A DNA stretch of 64,000 nucleotides from Actinomycetota bacterium. GTDB taxonomy: Bacteria > Actinomycetota > Acidimicrobiia > Acidimicrobiales > RAAP-2. The stretch covers positions 1 to 64,000 of the forward strand of contig JAJPJV010000029.1 of assembly GCA_021324045.1 (NCBI GenBank). Reading direction: 5' to 3'. The stretch's first letter is position 1, and every line of letters starts with the position of its first letter. The position numbers were made by a program, and so were the translations under genes. Positions 25,668 to 34,311 of the stretch are shown piece by piece. The notes beneath the pieces are model-generated. The model searched no databases and was not told the origin of the DNA. It saw only the letters and a list, made by a program, of their open reading frames with translations.

Positions 25668-27848
25668 TCAGTGGCGCACCATGACCTCCGGCCGCGGCGC
25701 CGGAGCCGGCGGCGCCGTCGACGACGGCCCAGAACCGGCCAGCGCCACCGCAGGACGCCGCTTGCGTTCCTGGGCTTCTTTGTACAAGAAGTAGTTGAAC
25801 GCGGCGCTGTGGGCCACGGCGGTGATCGCGAGCCACAACCACCACAGGTGCCGAACCGTGAACAAAAGGACCACGAACGCGACGAGGTAGATGAAGGCCC
25901 CCGCGCGGAAGCTGTCATAGGCGCGCTGGGACCTCGCACGCAGGTTGGCCATCATCGAACGGAACTGGCGCGCCTGGAAGGTGAGGATCCCGTCGGGGAA
26001 CTTGACCATGGCGATGGCCCCCAGCCCGAAGAGCACCGGGACGAAGTTGGAGTAGATCTTCGGGAGGTACACGAGCGTGAAGCCCGCAGCCAAGGTCTGG
26101 GCGAGGCCAGCAATCAAGGCCGCCGTGCTCGAACGGATGCCCTGGGTGACGAGCACGGCCAGCCAGACCACGCCCAGCAGCACGTCGTAGTTGGCCGACA
26201 GGGCGACGCCGAGGGACATCGCCAGCATCGCCCCACCGATCCCGGCCACGAACGCGGCCAAGCCGGCCAAAAGAACCTTCATCTGGACCACGCTGATCCC
26301 CAGGGTCTTGGCCCCCGGCTCGCTCGCCCGCACCGCGCCGAGCGCCAGGCCGCTCGTGGAGTGGCGAAGGTTCGCGTGGATCAAGACGACGACCGCGAAC
26401 ACCGCGAGGGCGAACCACACGAAGACTCGCCCACCGGAGAGGAAGCTCGGAGGCGTGACGTTGATACCGATCCCGTTGTTCTGGAACAGCTGCCGGGAGA
26501 AGACGAGGTTCTCGATCAACAGCCCGAAGGTCAACGTGACCAGTGCGACGTAGAGGTCGCCGAGGCGGATCATGAGGAAGCCCAGCACCAGCCCAAAGGG
26601 AACCGCCACGAGACCGCCCATCAGGACGCCCAGAAGGATCGGCCACCCGTGGTTCACGGCCAGGATCGCCATCGTGAACCCCCCAGCGCCGGCGAAGATC
26701 GACTGGCACAGCCAGATCATCCCGCCCTCGCCGACCACCATGGTGTAGGAGAGGAAGATGATGCCGTAGCAAACGCCCTGGCCGACGAGCCCGAGCCAGA
26801 ACCCGTGCATGAGGAGCGGGAGCGCGCAGACCGCAGCGAAGCCCACCGCAGGAGCTCGCCAGCTGAGGGACTGCACCGTTGCCATGTTCCTGCCGACACC
26901 GGCAGGTTCCGCTCTACCGCCCTGGGGCATGATCGCCCGGTCGAGGGCACCACCGACGCCGGCCGCCTCGTCCACGCCGCCACCTCGGATCATGAAGTAG
27001 ATGAGGAAGATGGCAGTCACCACGAAGGGGATGCTGGGAAGCACTGCCGCGGTGAACGAACTCGATGGCGGGAGCCCGTACTGGACGAGCGCGCCCGCGA
27101 TCCCTATGCCCAGACCGACCAAGAACGCGACCGGAAGGTTGCGCAACTTCGCGGCGATCACCGCCGAGAACGCCGCCACCATGAGCAAGGTGAAGTCACT
27201 CGAATCGAGGCCGATGATCGGGGCCGAAAGGACCCCGGTGAGCCCGGCCAACCCGATGCTGACGGCCCACACGCCCACCGACACCGTGTTGGGGTTGGTC
27301 CCCGACAAAGAGGTCATCGCAGGGGAGTCGACCATGGCTCGGACCCGCAGACCGACGTCGGTATAGCGCAGGACGACCACGCCGATCACGACCACCGCGA
27401 CGACAGACCCGTAGACGATGATCTGGTCCATCGTCACCGGGACCCCGAGGAAGTGGAAGACCCGGACGGGTTCGGGGGCAAGCCCCGGCGCTTTGAGGAT
27501 CGTCTGGTTGCCGAAGATCACCTGATCGAGCGAGGGGACCGCGACCGACACCCCGAGGGTCGCCACCACCTTGACCAGCATCGAGGAGAACCGCAGCGAT
27601 CGGAACAAGATCAGGTACAAAAAGACGCCCAACGCCGGGCCGAGGCCCAGGATCGAGAGCAACGCCGACGGTGCGATCGCCCAGTGCAGCTGGGAGTTCA
27701 AGTAGTAGTAAAAGCGGGCCACCGTGTAGGCGAGGGCGCCGAACGCGAAGTTCAGGATGCCGGCCGAAAGGAAGGTCACGACGAGCCCGGTCGCGGCGAT
27801 CGCGTAGATCCCTCCGAGAACCAGTCCGGCGATTACGTACTGCAGCAT
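25668..27848 (-). CDS. fused LivH-LivM branched-chain ABC transporter permease
   Basis: 726 aa. Residues 1-290 are a LivH-type permease (GLVLGGIYAIAATGLVVTF, then AILNFAFGALA-like GILNFAFGALAYTV). A linker follows, then a LivM-type permease (about 330-650; FLSYTMVVGEGGMIWLCQS, then VGLLAAFVAGIGGAMLAM-like GLAAFVAGIGGAMLAMSLGV). Extra C-terminal membrane segments (VVLLFTVRHLWWLWLAITAV) complete it. About 18 membrane segments are expected. The ATG follows GAGGGGGG. Fusion of the two permease subunits is known but uncommon; it works with the binding protein downstream. The LivG and LivF ATPases are not nearby. Confidence 0.88.
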   Translation of the reverse strand: MLQYVIAGLVLGGIYAIAATGLVVTFLSAGILNFAFGALAYTVARFYYYLNSQLHWAIAPSALLSILGLGPALGVFLYLILFRSLRFSSMLVKVVATLGVSVAVPSLDQVIFGNQTILKAPGLAPEPVRVFHFLGVPVTMDQIIVYGSVVAVVVIGVVVLRYTDVGLRVRAMVDSPAMTSLSGTNPNTVSVGVWAVSIGLAGLTGVLSAPIIGLDSSDFTLLMVAAFSAVIAAKLRNLPVAFLVGLGIGIAGALVQYGLPPSSSFTAAVLPSIPFVVTAIFLIYFMIRGGGVDEAAGVGGALDRAIMPQGGRAEPAGVGRNMATVQSLSWRAPAVGFAAVCALPLLMHGFWLGLVGQGVCYGIIFLSYTMVVGEGGMIWLCQSIFAGAGGFTMAILAVNHGWPILLGVLMGGLVAVPFGLVLGFLMIRLGDLYVALVTLTFGLLIENLVFSRQLFQNNGIGINVTPPSFLSGGRVFVWFALAVFAVVVLIHANLRHSTSGLALGAVRASEPGAKTLGISVVQMKVLLAGLAAFVAGIGGAMLAMSLGVALSANYDVLLGVVWLAVLVTQGIRSSTAALIAGLAQTLAAGFTLVYLPKIYSNFVPVLFGLGAIAMVKFPDGILTFQARQFRSMMANLRARSQRAYDSFRAGAFIYLVAFVVLLFTVRHLWWLWLAITAVAHSAAFNYFLYKEAQERKRRPAVALAGSGPSSTAPPAPAPRPEVMVRH

Positions 27849-28089
27849 GTTCCCCCCTCACTTCGAAAGGGTTGGCACCGCTCCATCGAGCAAGCGGATA
27901 CTACAAAGCGCTGCGAGTGAGAGCTACTCGCCGCACGCGAGATCATCTTCTCGATCGAGAATCTTTCGTGACATCCGTGCACTCCGACACCAGAGATCTT
28001 CCCCGGACCAGGAACGCTTCATGCATCGACGCCGCAAAGCGGCACGAGTGTCATGATGCAAATCACTGCGCCAGCATCGCGGATGATCT

Positions 28090-28383
28090 TCAGTGCTCGA
28101 TATCGAGCCAGTGTCTGCGAGTCGACACGACCACCACGTCGGGATGCGACCACACGAATCGCTCAACTTGGTCGAGGAGCGACTCGGCGTGGCTGGGCGT
28201 CGACGACACGACGCTGAAGCCGATGCCGGCGCGCTGCCAAAGGTCGTGATGCGCGACCTCAGACGCCGAAACCCCGAACCGCCGCCGAGCCGATTCGATG
28301 ACGGGTCGGATCAGGGCACGCTTGGCCTTCAGCGAGCCGCAGGTCGCCAGGTAAAGCTCGATCTCTAGGGCCGCGACGTACAC
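28090..28383 (-). CDS. DUF503 (YlxP-like) protein
   Basis: 97 aa. The family pattern is complete: YVAALEIELYLATCGSLKAK at the start, then the R-x-x-I-x-x-A-R-R-R-F segment (SARRRFGVSASEV), then LWQRAGIGFSVVSS. DUF503/YlxP proteins often lie near rbfA and nusA genes; here the gene is isolated, 241 nt before the permease on the same strand. Function is unknown. Length is normal for the family. Confidence 0.85.
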   Translation of the reverse strand: MYVAALEIELYLATCGSLKAKRALIRPVIESARRRFGVSASEVAHHDLWQRAGIGFSVVSSTPSHAESLLDQVERFVWSHPDVVVVSTRRHWLDIEH

Positions 28384-28606
28384 GGTCAGAGAAGCATGTC
28401 ACCCCACAACCGTCTCGACCGCCGCCCACCCCGACGAACCGACAGCAATGGCCGACAGCGACGGCCGACCGCGCCGCAGGGGTGGCGAGCAGCCACAGTG
28501 CTGATCACCCAAGGATGTCGTACCACCCCGTGGCCGCTGCGCGCCGCCAGGCGTGGACGGCCGCCAAGTGGGTCGCCGCCGATGCCCGCCGGTACGCTCC
28601 GAGTCC
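28384..28606. other. 223-nt intergenic region, divergent promoters
   Basis: Separates the DUF503 gene from the MBL hydrolase. No gene or clear -10/-35 pair was recognised. Confidence 0.4.
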
Positions 28607-29689
28607 ATGAGCCCCGATGCGAACCCCGAGCCGACGATCGAGATCACCGGCGTCGCGCAGAAACGGGCATGGGACGAAGGGGTCCTCCCTCCGGTGGAGA
28701 ACCTCGGCCAGGGGCTGTGGTCGATCCCGGTACCCATGCCGCAGAGCTCTTTGCGCTACGTCTTGGTCTACGCCCTCGAGCTCGCCAACGGCGTGGCCAT
28801 CGTCGATGCCGGCTGGGACACCGCCGAAGCCTGGGAGGCGCTCACGAGCGGGCTGACGAAGGCCGGTTACGCGATCGGAGACGTCGAAGCGGTCCTCGTG
28901 ACCCACATCCACCCGGACCACTACGGCCTCGCAGGCAGGGTGCGGGCTGCCTCGGGCGCATGGATCGCCTTGCACCCCGCGGACGCCGACGTCCTCCAGG
29001 GGCGCTACGTCGACACCGAGCCGCTCATCGACTTGGTGCGGGCGCAGATGGCCGCAGCAGGCGTCCCCGAAGCGCCACGCGAAGCGATGGGCCAGGCATC
29101 GATGCCGATCCGAAACCTCGTCGACGCGGTGCTCCCTGACGTGCTCCTCGAGGACGGTGACCGCCCGGAGCTTCCGGGCTGGGACGTCACTGCCTTGTGG
29201 ACTCCTGGCCACTCCCCCGGCCACCTCTGCTTCTACGACGAGCGCCGGAAGCTGCTCCTCTCCGGAGACCACGTCTTGCCGCGCATCACTCCGAACATCT
29301 CCTTGCACCCCCAGCAACGCCCGAACCCCCTTGCCGATTTCTTCGAATCGCTCGACAAAATCGAAGAACTCGCCGTCGAGGAGGTCTTGCCGGCACACGA
29401 GTACCGGTTCCGCGGGCTCGCCCAGCGGGTCGCGGCGTTGCGCGCGCACCACGAACGGCGCTTTGGCGAGGTCGTCGCAGCGCTGGAGGCACAGCCTGGA
29501 GCCACCGCGTGGGAGGTGACCGTGGAGCTCACCTGGAGCCGCCCCTGGGAGGAGATCCCCTTCTTCATGCAGCGTGCTGCCGTGGGCGAAACCCTCGCCC
29601 ACTTAGTCGTCCTCGAGACCCGGGGAACCGTTCGCCGAAGCGACTCGGTGCCGGAACGCTGGACGCTGACTGGTGCGCCACGGCCTTGA
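28607..29689 (+). CDS. MBL-fold metallo-hydrolase
   Basis: 360 aa. The metallo-beta-lactamase zinc motif is VTHIHPDHYGLAGRV (HxHxDH), with later ligands in TPGHSPGHLCFY and SGDHVLPRI, all in order. The C-terminal part (PAHEYRFRGL) is typical of the glyoxalase II/flavoprotein-free group. It likely hydrolyses a thioester or related bond in the cytosol; the substrate is unknown. The ATG at 28607 follows a weak ribosome site; ATG 28553 would add 18 residues. It is convergent with the hopanoid operon, with 20 nt between stops. Confidence 0.82.
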   Translation: MSPDANPEPTIEITGVAQKRAWDEGVLPPVENLGQGLWSIPVPMPQSSLRYVLVYALELANGVAIVDAGWDTAEAWEALTSGLTKAGYAIGDVEAVLVTHIHPDHYGLAGRVRAASGAWIALHPADADVLQGRYVDTEPLIDLVRAQMAAAGVPEAPREAMGQASMPIRNLVDAVLPDVLLEDGDRPELPGWDVTALWTPGHSPGHLCFYDERRKLLLSGDHVLPRITPNISLHPQQRPNPLADFFESLDKIEELAVEEVLPAHEYRFRGLAQRVAALRAHHERRFGEVVAALEAQPGATAWEVTVELTWSRPWEEIPFFMQRAAVGETLAHLVVLETRGTVRRSDSVPERWTLTGAPRP

Positions 29690-29709
29690 GACTGAGCAGG
29701 GCGCAGGCT

Positions 29710-30576
29710 TCAGGGGCCCAAGAAGTTCACGATCGCGGTGATGAACTCCGGTTTGGTCACCGCGCTGAGATGGGTGCCCGGGACGACGGTGGCGGTCCCG
29801 TGCCTGAAGCGCCTCGCGAGATCGAATGGCGAGACGTCGCGATCCCCGCAGATGACCAGGGTCGGTGCCATGACCTCTTCGATCTGCGCCAGCCCTAATC
29901 GCTCCTGTTGGCTCGATCCCCCTGTCGCTGGCCAGGCCGTGCGCGGAGCCCGCTCGGCCAACGCGCGCTGGCAAGCCGCCAGCGCCAGCCGGTCCGCACC
30001 GGTCCACTCTGCGAAGCGGCGGTAGCTCTTGGCAACCGGATCGGCGATGGCCGCCCGATCGTCGGCCTCGAGCGCTTGCGCAATGCGGATGCTGCGCGCC
30101 CGCCATTCTCCCGACGGCGCACCCATCAGTCCTTCGAGCATCCGGAGATCGACGCCACCCAGGACGAGACGCCGAACGCGCTCATCCCGGAGGGCGAAGC
30201 CCAACGCTGTCGCAGCCCCCATCGAATAGCCGACGACATCAGCGGCCGCGAGCTCGAGCGCGTCGAAGAGGCTCACGACGTCTTTGACCATCGTGTCGTT
30301 GGCGTAGGCACGCACCGCGTGAGGCTTCTGTGACCGGCCATGACCGCGGGCGTCGAGCCCGATCACCTCGTGACCCGCTTGCACCAGCGCCTGCGCCGTT
30401 CCAGGGTTGATCCAGTTGATCTGCGTGCTCGAGCCGAACCCGTGGAGCAACACCACCGGCGGCCCGGCACCTTGGACGCAAAGATGGAGCTCGAGACCGT
30501 CGAAGGTCTCCAAGCTCGTCGGTCGAAGATCATGGTGGTCGCGCCGGCCGCCGGCCTCGGCCCCAGGGTCCGTCAC
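29710..30576 (-). CDS. alpha/beta hydrolase, last gene of the hopanoid operon
   Basis: 288 aa. The oxyanion-hole motif is VVLLHGFGSSTQINW, nucleophile elbow VVGYSMGAATALG (Ser), catalytic Asp in ICGDRDVSP and His in GTHLSAVTKP. The start is GTG 30576, forming a GTGA overlap with the methyltransferase gene, 126 nt inside the longest open frame. It belongs to the same operon and may act on hopanoid side-chain esters or on an operon product, but this is inference. Confidence 0.83.
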   Translation of the reverse strand: MTDPGAEAGGRRDHHDLRPTSLETFDGLELHLCVQGAGPPVVLLHGFGSSTQINWINPGTAQALVQAGHEVIGLDARGHGRSQKPHAVRAYANDTMVKDVVSLFDALELAAADVVGYSMGAATALGFALRDERVRRLVLGGVDLRMLEGLMGAPSGEWRARSIRIAQALEADDRAAIADPVAKSYRRFAEWTGADRLALAACQRALAERAPRTAWPATGGSSQQERLGLAQIEEVMAPTLVICGDRDVSPFDLARRFRHGTATVVPGTHLSAVTKPEFITAIVNFLGP

Positions 30577-31430
30577 ACGTGCGCGTGGACGACCGCGCGG
30601 TAGTACGCGCACCGCTGGTGGTCGACGGGGCTGGGCGTTCCTGACCGCTGCAGAGCACGTCGCAGCGCCGCGAGCCGTGGATGGCGCTTGGATCCGGACC
30701 ACTGCGCAGACTCAGGGCCGACCACCGTCGTCATCCCGGAAAAGCCTGCTGCCCGAACGAGCTGGCGAATCGCTTCGAGGCTCGGGATGTACCAATTCCC
30801 GAAGTCGTGCATGAACTCGTCCCCCGCGAAGAACTGCAGGAGCCCGAGCTCCTCGACGCCGCTGACGGCGATGGCTTGGGTCTCGATGACGGCGACCTCC
30901 TTGGTCACCTTGCGCAGCCGCTCAAGCGCACGGAGCGGCTCTTTCATGTGGTACAGCACGCCGAGGTACAGGACCACGTCGAAGCGGCCCACGGTGTCGA
31001 GGTCCACCGTGGCGAAATCCGCAACCATCGGCTCGACCTTGCTGTTGAGCACTTCCCGTGCAAAGTCGAAGGCGCGGCGCCCCGGGAGCTCCGGGCGCCA
31101 GAATTCGGTGGTGTCCCGCTCGTGATCAGGAAGCTCGCCACGCTGTGCGCATGCGGCCCAGTACTTTTCGCGAGCGACCATGTCGACGCCCCACACGTAG
31201 TGGTCCAGCGCCACGACGCGAGCCGCCCCGAGCCGCTCGGCCAGGAACGAGTAGTAACCGTCCCACGCGCCGATGTCCAACACGCTCTTTCCGGTCAGGT
31301 CGGGAAGCTCCTCAGCGCCGAGGAACGGTCCCTTCGACAGGCCACGAGTGACGACGCCCTGGCCCAGATCGATCGGATGGAACCAGCCTAAGGAGTCGGC
31401 GCGTGCTCGTAGCTCCTCTGCGCTCAGCAC
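30573..31430 (-). CDS. class I SAM-dependent methyltransferase (CmoB/DUF1698-like)
   Basis: About 285 aa. The SAM-binding loop is SVLDIGAWDGYYSFLAERLG, with motif II at RVVALDHYVWG and a YLGVLYHM segment. The N-terminal part (RADSLGWFHPIDLGQGV) is like the tRNA uridine-5-oxyacetic acid methyltransferase (CmoB) group. Start GTG 31430 overlaps the dxs stop by 7 nt; the much longer open frame upstream is antisense/shadow of dxs. Its place in the operon suggests a role in hopanoid or isoprenoid tailoring, although tRNA modification cannot be excluded. Hopanoid 2-/3-methylases known so far (HpnP, HpnR) are radical SAM enzymes, so this would be a different type. Confidence 0.72.
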   Translation of the reverse strand: MLSAEELRARADSLGWFHPIDLGQGVVTRGLSKGPFLGAEELPDLTGKSVLDIGAWDGYYSFLAERLGAARVVALDHYVWGVDMVAREKYWAACAQRGELPDHERDTTEFWRPELPGRRAFDFAREVLNSKVEPMVADFATVDLDTVGRFDVVLYLGVLYHMKEPLRALERLRKVTKEVAVIETQAIAVSGVEELGLLQFFAGDEFMHDFGNWYIPSLEAIRQLVRAAGFSGMTTVVGPESAQWSGSKRHPRLAALRRALQRSGTPSPVDHQRCAYYRAVVHAHV

Positions 31431-33268
31431 GCCGACATGGTACAGGGGTGCGCGGCTCGGATCGCCTTGGCGATCCCGGCTCCGTCCAGCTCGAAGCGGG
31501 CGAGAAGGTCGGCAGGGCGGCCGTGGGGGATGTACTCGAGCGGTGCACCCTTGACCAGGAGACGGGGCACCGGGCGAGGAAACTGGTCGCGCAGCGCCGA
31601 CCCGATCTGAGTCCCGAACCCTCCCTCGCGGACGCCGTCTTCCGCCACGAGGACGAGGCGATGCCGGAAGAGATCCTCGACCATGGCGGGATCGACGGGA
31701 GCAACGACACGGGCGTCCCACACGGTCGGCGAGAGGCCCACCGCTTCGAGGTGCTCGGCAGCCTCTTCGCACGCCGCCACCAACTTGCCGACGCCGACGA
31801 GGCAGACGTCGGTACCCGAGCGAACGAGCCGTGCGCGAAGACCACTGCCAACCACCCCGGCGGCGCGTGCTTCGGTCTTCGGCCAGCGGATCGCCACCGG
31901 TCCGTCGGTGATGTCGAGCGCATCGTGCAACATGACGCCGACCTCCTCGTAGGAGGAGGGGGCAAGGACGGTCATGTTCGGGACCTTGGTGAGCAAGGCA
32001 AGATCGAGGAGCCCGTGGTGGCTGGGCCCGTCCTCGCCGGTGATCCCCGCCCGGTCGAGACAGAACACCACGGGAAGCCGATGGAGGCCGACGTCGTAGT
32101 ACACCTGGTCCCAGGCACGGTTGAGGAACGTGGAGTAGATCGCCACGACCGGACGAAGGCCTGCCATCGCCATCCCTGCGGCAGCGGTCACGGCGTGCTG
32201 CTCGGCGATGCCGACGTCGAAGAAGCGATCGGGATACCGATCGGCAAAGGGGATGAGGCCAGTCGGCCCTGGCATCGCTGCGGTGATGACGACGACCTCG
32301 GGGCGCATCGCAGCTTCGCGCAGGATCGCGCGGGAGAACGCCTCGGTGTGACTGAGCGTGCCAGGCGGCTTCCCCAAGGGGATCCCGGTATCGGGGTCGA
32401 ACGGACCCACGTCGTGCAGGCACTTCTCGTCGTCTTCGAGCGCAGGCCGGTACCCGCGACCTTTTGTCGTGTGGACGTGGACGACGACCGGCCCTCGCTG
32501 GCATTGCGCGCGGCGAAGTGCCTGCTCGAGCGCGATGACGTCGTGGCCGTCGATCGGCCCGTCGTAGGCGAGGCCCAGCGACTCGAAGAACGCAGCCGCT
32601 CGCGTCCTTTGTGCGGCACCGTTCGCCACGCCATCGGCAGCGGCCGCAAACGCTGAGATCGTCGGCGCATACGAGCGACCATTGTCGTTGAGCACCACGA
32701 TGACCGGCGTGGCCGACGCGCCGATGTTGTTGAGTGCCTCGTAGGCCATCCCACCCGTCAGCGCGCCATCGCCGACGACTGCGATCACGTGGTGCCCAAC
32801 GGCGTCCCCAACGCGGCGCAGCATGCGGCCCCGTGCGAGCCCGTACGCATAGGACAGCGCCGTGGAGGCATGGCTGTTCTCGACGAAGTCGTGCGCGGAT
32901 TCGGCGCGGTTGGGGTATCCCGACAGGCCGCCTTCTCGGCGCAGGGAGTCGAAGCGTCCGGCGCGCCCGGTGAGGAGCTTGTGTCCGTAGGCCTGGTGAC
33001 CGGTGTCCCAGATGATCGCATCGTGCGGGGACTCGAAGACGCGGTGCAGCGCAAGGGTGAGCTCGACCGTTCCCAGGTTGGAGCCGAGATGCCCTCCGTT
33101 GCGCGCAACCGAACGCACGATGAACCGGCGGATATCGGCGGCGAGTCGACGCAACTGCGCCGGGTCCAGGCGTCGGAGCTGCGCGACCGTGAGGCCGGCA
33201 TCTCCTGCCAAGGGCAGCTCGTCGCCGACCGACTCGGACTCGGCGTCGATGCCGACCAGCGTCACCAT
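31424..33268 (-). CDS. dxs: 1-deoxy-D-xylulose-5-phosphate synthase
   Basis: 614 aa, normal for DXS. It condenses pyruvate and glyceraldehyde 3-phosphate to 1-deoxy-xylulose 5-phosphate, the first step of the MEP isoprenoid pathway. Motifs: GHLGSNLGTVELTLALH (residues 58 region), the TPP-binding GDGALTGGMAYEALNN, then transketolase pyrimidine domain MAGLRPVVAIYSTFLNRAWD, and the C-terminal domain ending in the transketolase-C fold (DVCLVGVGKLVAACEEAA). ATG 33268 lies 1 nt past the hpnH stop. Presence inside the hopanoid operon suggests a second, dedicated copy; whether another dxs is elsewhere is unknown. Confidence 0.96.
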   Translation of the reverse strand: MVTLVGIDAESESVGDELPLAGDAGLTVAQLRRLDPAQLRRLAADIRRFIVRSVARNGGHLGSNLGTVELTLALHRVFESPHDAIIWDTGHQAYGHKLLTGRAGRFDSLRREGGLSGYPNRAESAHDFVENSHASTALSYAYGLARGRMLRRVGDAVGHHVIAVVGDGALTGGMAYEALNNIGASATPVIVVLNDNGRSYAPTISAFAAAADGVANGAAQRTRAAAFFESLGLAYDGPIDGHDVIALEQALRRAQCQRGPVVVHVHTTKGRGYRPALEDDEKCLHDVGPFDPDTGIPLGKPPGTLSHTEAFSRAILREAAMRPEVVVITAAMPGPTGLIPFADRYPDRFFDVGIAEQHAVTAAAGMAMAGLRPVVAIYSTFLNRAWDQVYYDVGLHRLPVVFCLDRAGITGEDGPSHHGLLDLALLTKVPNMTVLAPSSYEEVGVMLHDALDITDGPVAIRWPKTEARAAGVVGSGLRARLVRSGTDVCLVGVGKLVAACEEAAEHLEAVGLSPTVWDARVVAPVDPAMVEDLFRHRLVLVAEDGVREGGFGTQIGSALRDQFPRPVPRLLVKGAPLEYIPHGRPADLLARFELDGAGIAKAIRAAHPCTMSAC

Positions 33269-33269
33269 G

Positions 33270-34277
33270 TCAGAGCGACGCCACCAGCGATCGCAGGGAC
33301 TCGCGCAGCGACCCCAGCGTGGCGATCACGGCGGTGGGCTCGTAGCCGCAGTGGGCCATGCAGTTTGCGCAACGGGGGTCCTTCCCCCGCCCGTAGGCGT
33401 CCCAGTCGGTCGTCTCGACGAGCTCTTTGTAGCTCGATGCGTAGCCGTCCGCCATCAGGTAGCACGGACGTTGCCACCCCAGCACCGAATAGCTCGGGAT
33501 CCCCCAGGCCGTGCAACCGAAATCGACCTTGCCTTCGAGAAAGTCGAGGAACAGCGGCGAGTGGCTCAGGCGCCACTTCTTCCGTCGGCCGTCGGCGAAC
33601 GCTTCGCGGAACAGCGCTCGCGTCTGCTCAGGACCAAGGAAGTGCTCCTGGTCCGGGGCTTTCTCGTATGCATAGCCGGGCGAGATCATCATGTTGTCCA
33701 CCTGCAGCTCGTCGTTGAGGAAGTCGAGGACGTCACGGATCGTCTTCGGGGAATCCGTGTTGAAGAACGTCGAGTTGGTGGTGACCCGAAATCCGCGTGC
33801 CTTGGCCTCGCGGACCGCTCGGACGACCTCCTCGAAGACCCCCTTGCGGTCGACGGCTGCATCATGGCGTTCACCCAGGCCGTCGACGTGTACGACCCAC
33901 GAGAAGTACCTCGACGGCTTGAAGCGTTCGAGGCGCCGACGCAGCAGGACGGCGTTGGTGCACAAATAGACGTAGACCTTCCGGGCGACGAGCGCCTCGA
34001 CGATCTTGTCGATCTCTGGGTGCAACAAGGGCTCGCCCCCGGCGATCGACACCATGGGGGTACGGCTCTCCTCGACGGCATTGACGACATCGTCGACGGA
34101 GAGACGCTTGCGCAGGATCTCGGTCGGGTGCTGGATCTTCCCGCAACCCGGACAGGCAAGGTTGCAGGCGAACAACGGCTCGATCTCGACAAGGAACGGG
34201 TAGTACTTCTCGCCGCGTAGGCGTTGGCGGATGAGGTGCCACCCGACCCGCAGGTTCTGTCTCAATGGAATGGGCAT
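33270..34277 (-). CDS. hpnH: HpnH, adenosyl-hopene transferase (radical SAM)
   Basis: 335 aa. HpnH joins adenosine from SAM radical chemistry to diploptene, giving adenosylhopane, the start of extended hopanoid side chains. The radical SAM cluster is CNLACPGC at C38, C42, C45 after LVEIEPLFA; HPTEILRKRL follows, then YAYEKAPDQEHF and a C-terminal extra cysteine region. The family pattern is unmistakable. ATG 34277 is supported by CGAGGGGAACG. 34 nt separates it from the upstream fusion gene. Confidence 0.95.
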   Translation of the reverse strand: MPIPLRQNLRVGWHLIRQRLRGEKYYPFLVEIEPLFACNLACPGCGKIQHPTEILRKRLSVDDVVNAVEESRTPMVSIAGGEPLLHPEIDKIVEALVARKVYVYLCTNAVLLRRRLERFKPSRYFSWVVHVDGLGERHDAAVDRKGVFEEVVRAVREAKARGFRVTTNSTFFNTDSPKTIRDVLDFLNDELQVDNMMISPGYAYEKAPDQEHFLGPEQTRALFREAFADGRRKKWRLSHSPLFLDFLEGKVDFGCTAWGIPSYSVLGWQRPCYLMADGYASSYKELVETTDWDAYGRGKDPRCANCMAHCGYEPTAVIATLGSLRESLRSLVASL

Positions 34278-34311
34278 CGTTCCCCTCGGATCTCGTCGGC
34301 CTGCCGCTGCA

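Noticed and set aside
25671-27920. 749-aa plus-strand frame opposite the fused permease
   Set aside because: Highly charged, low complexity translation (His/Arg/Asp/Glu) is typical of the antisense of membrane-protein genes.
30573-32504. 643-aa minus-strand frame reading through the methyltransferase
   Set aside because: Only the part after GTG 31430 is homologous to methyltransferases; the rest is dxs in the wrong frame.
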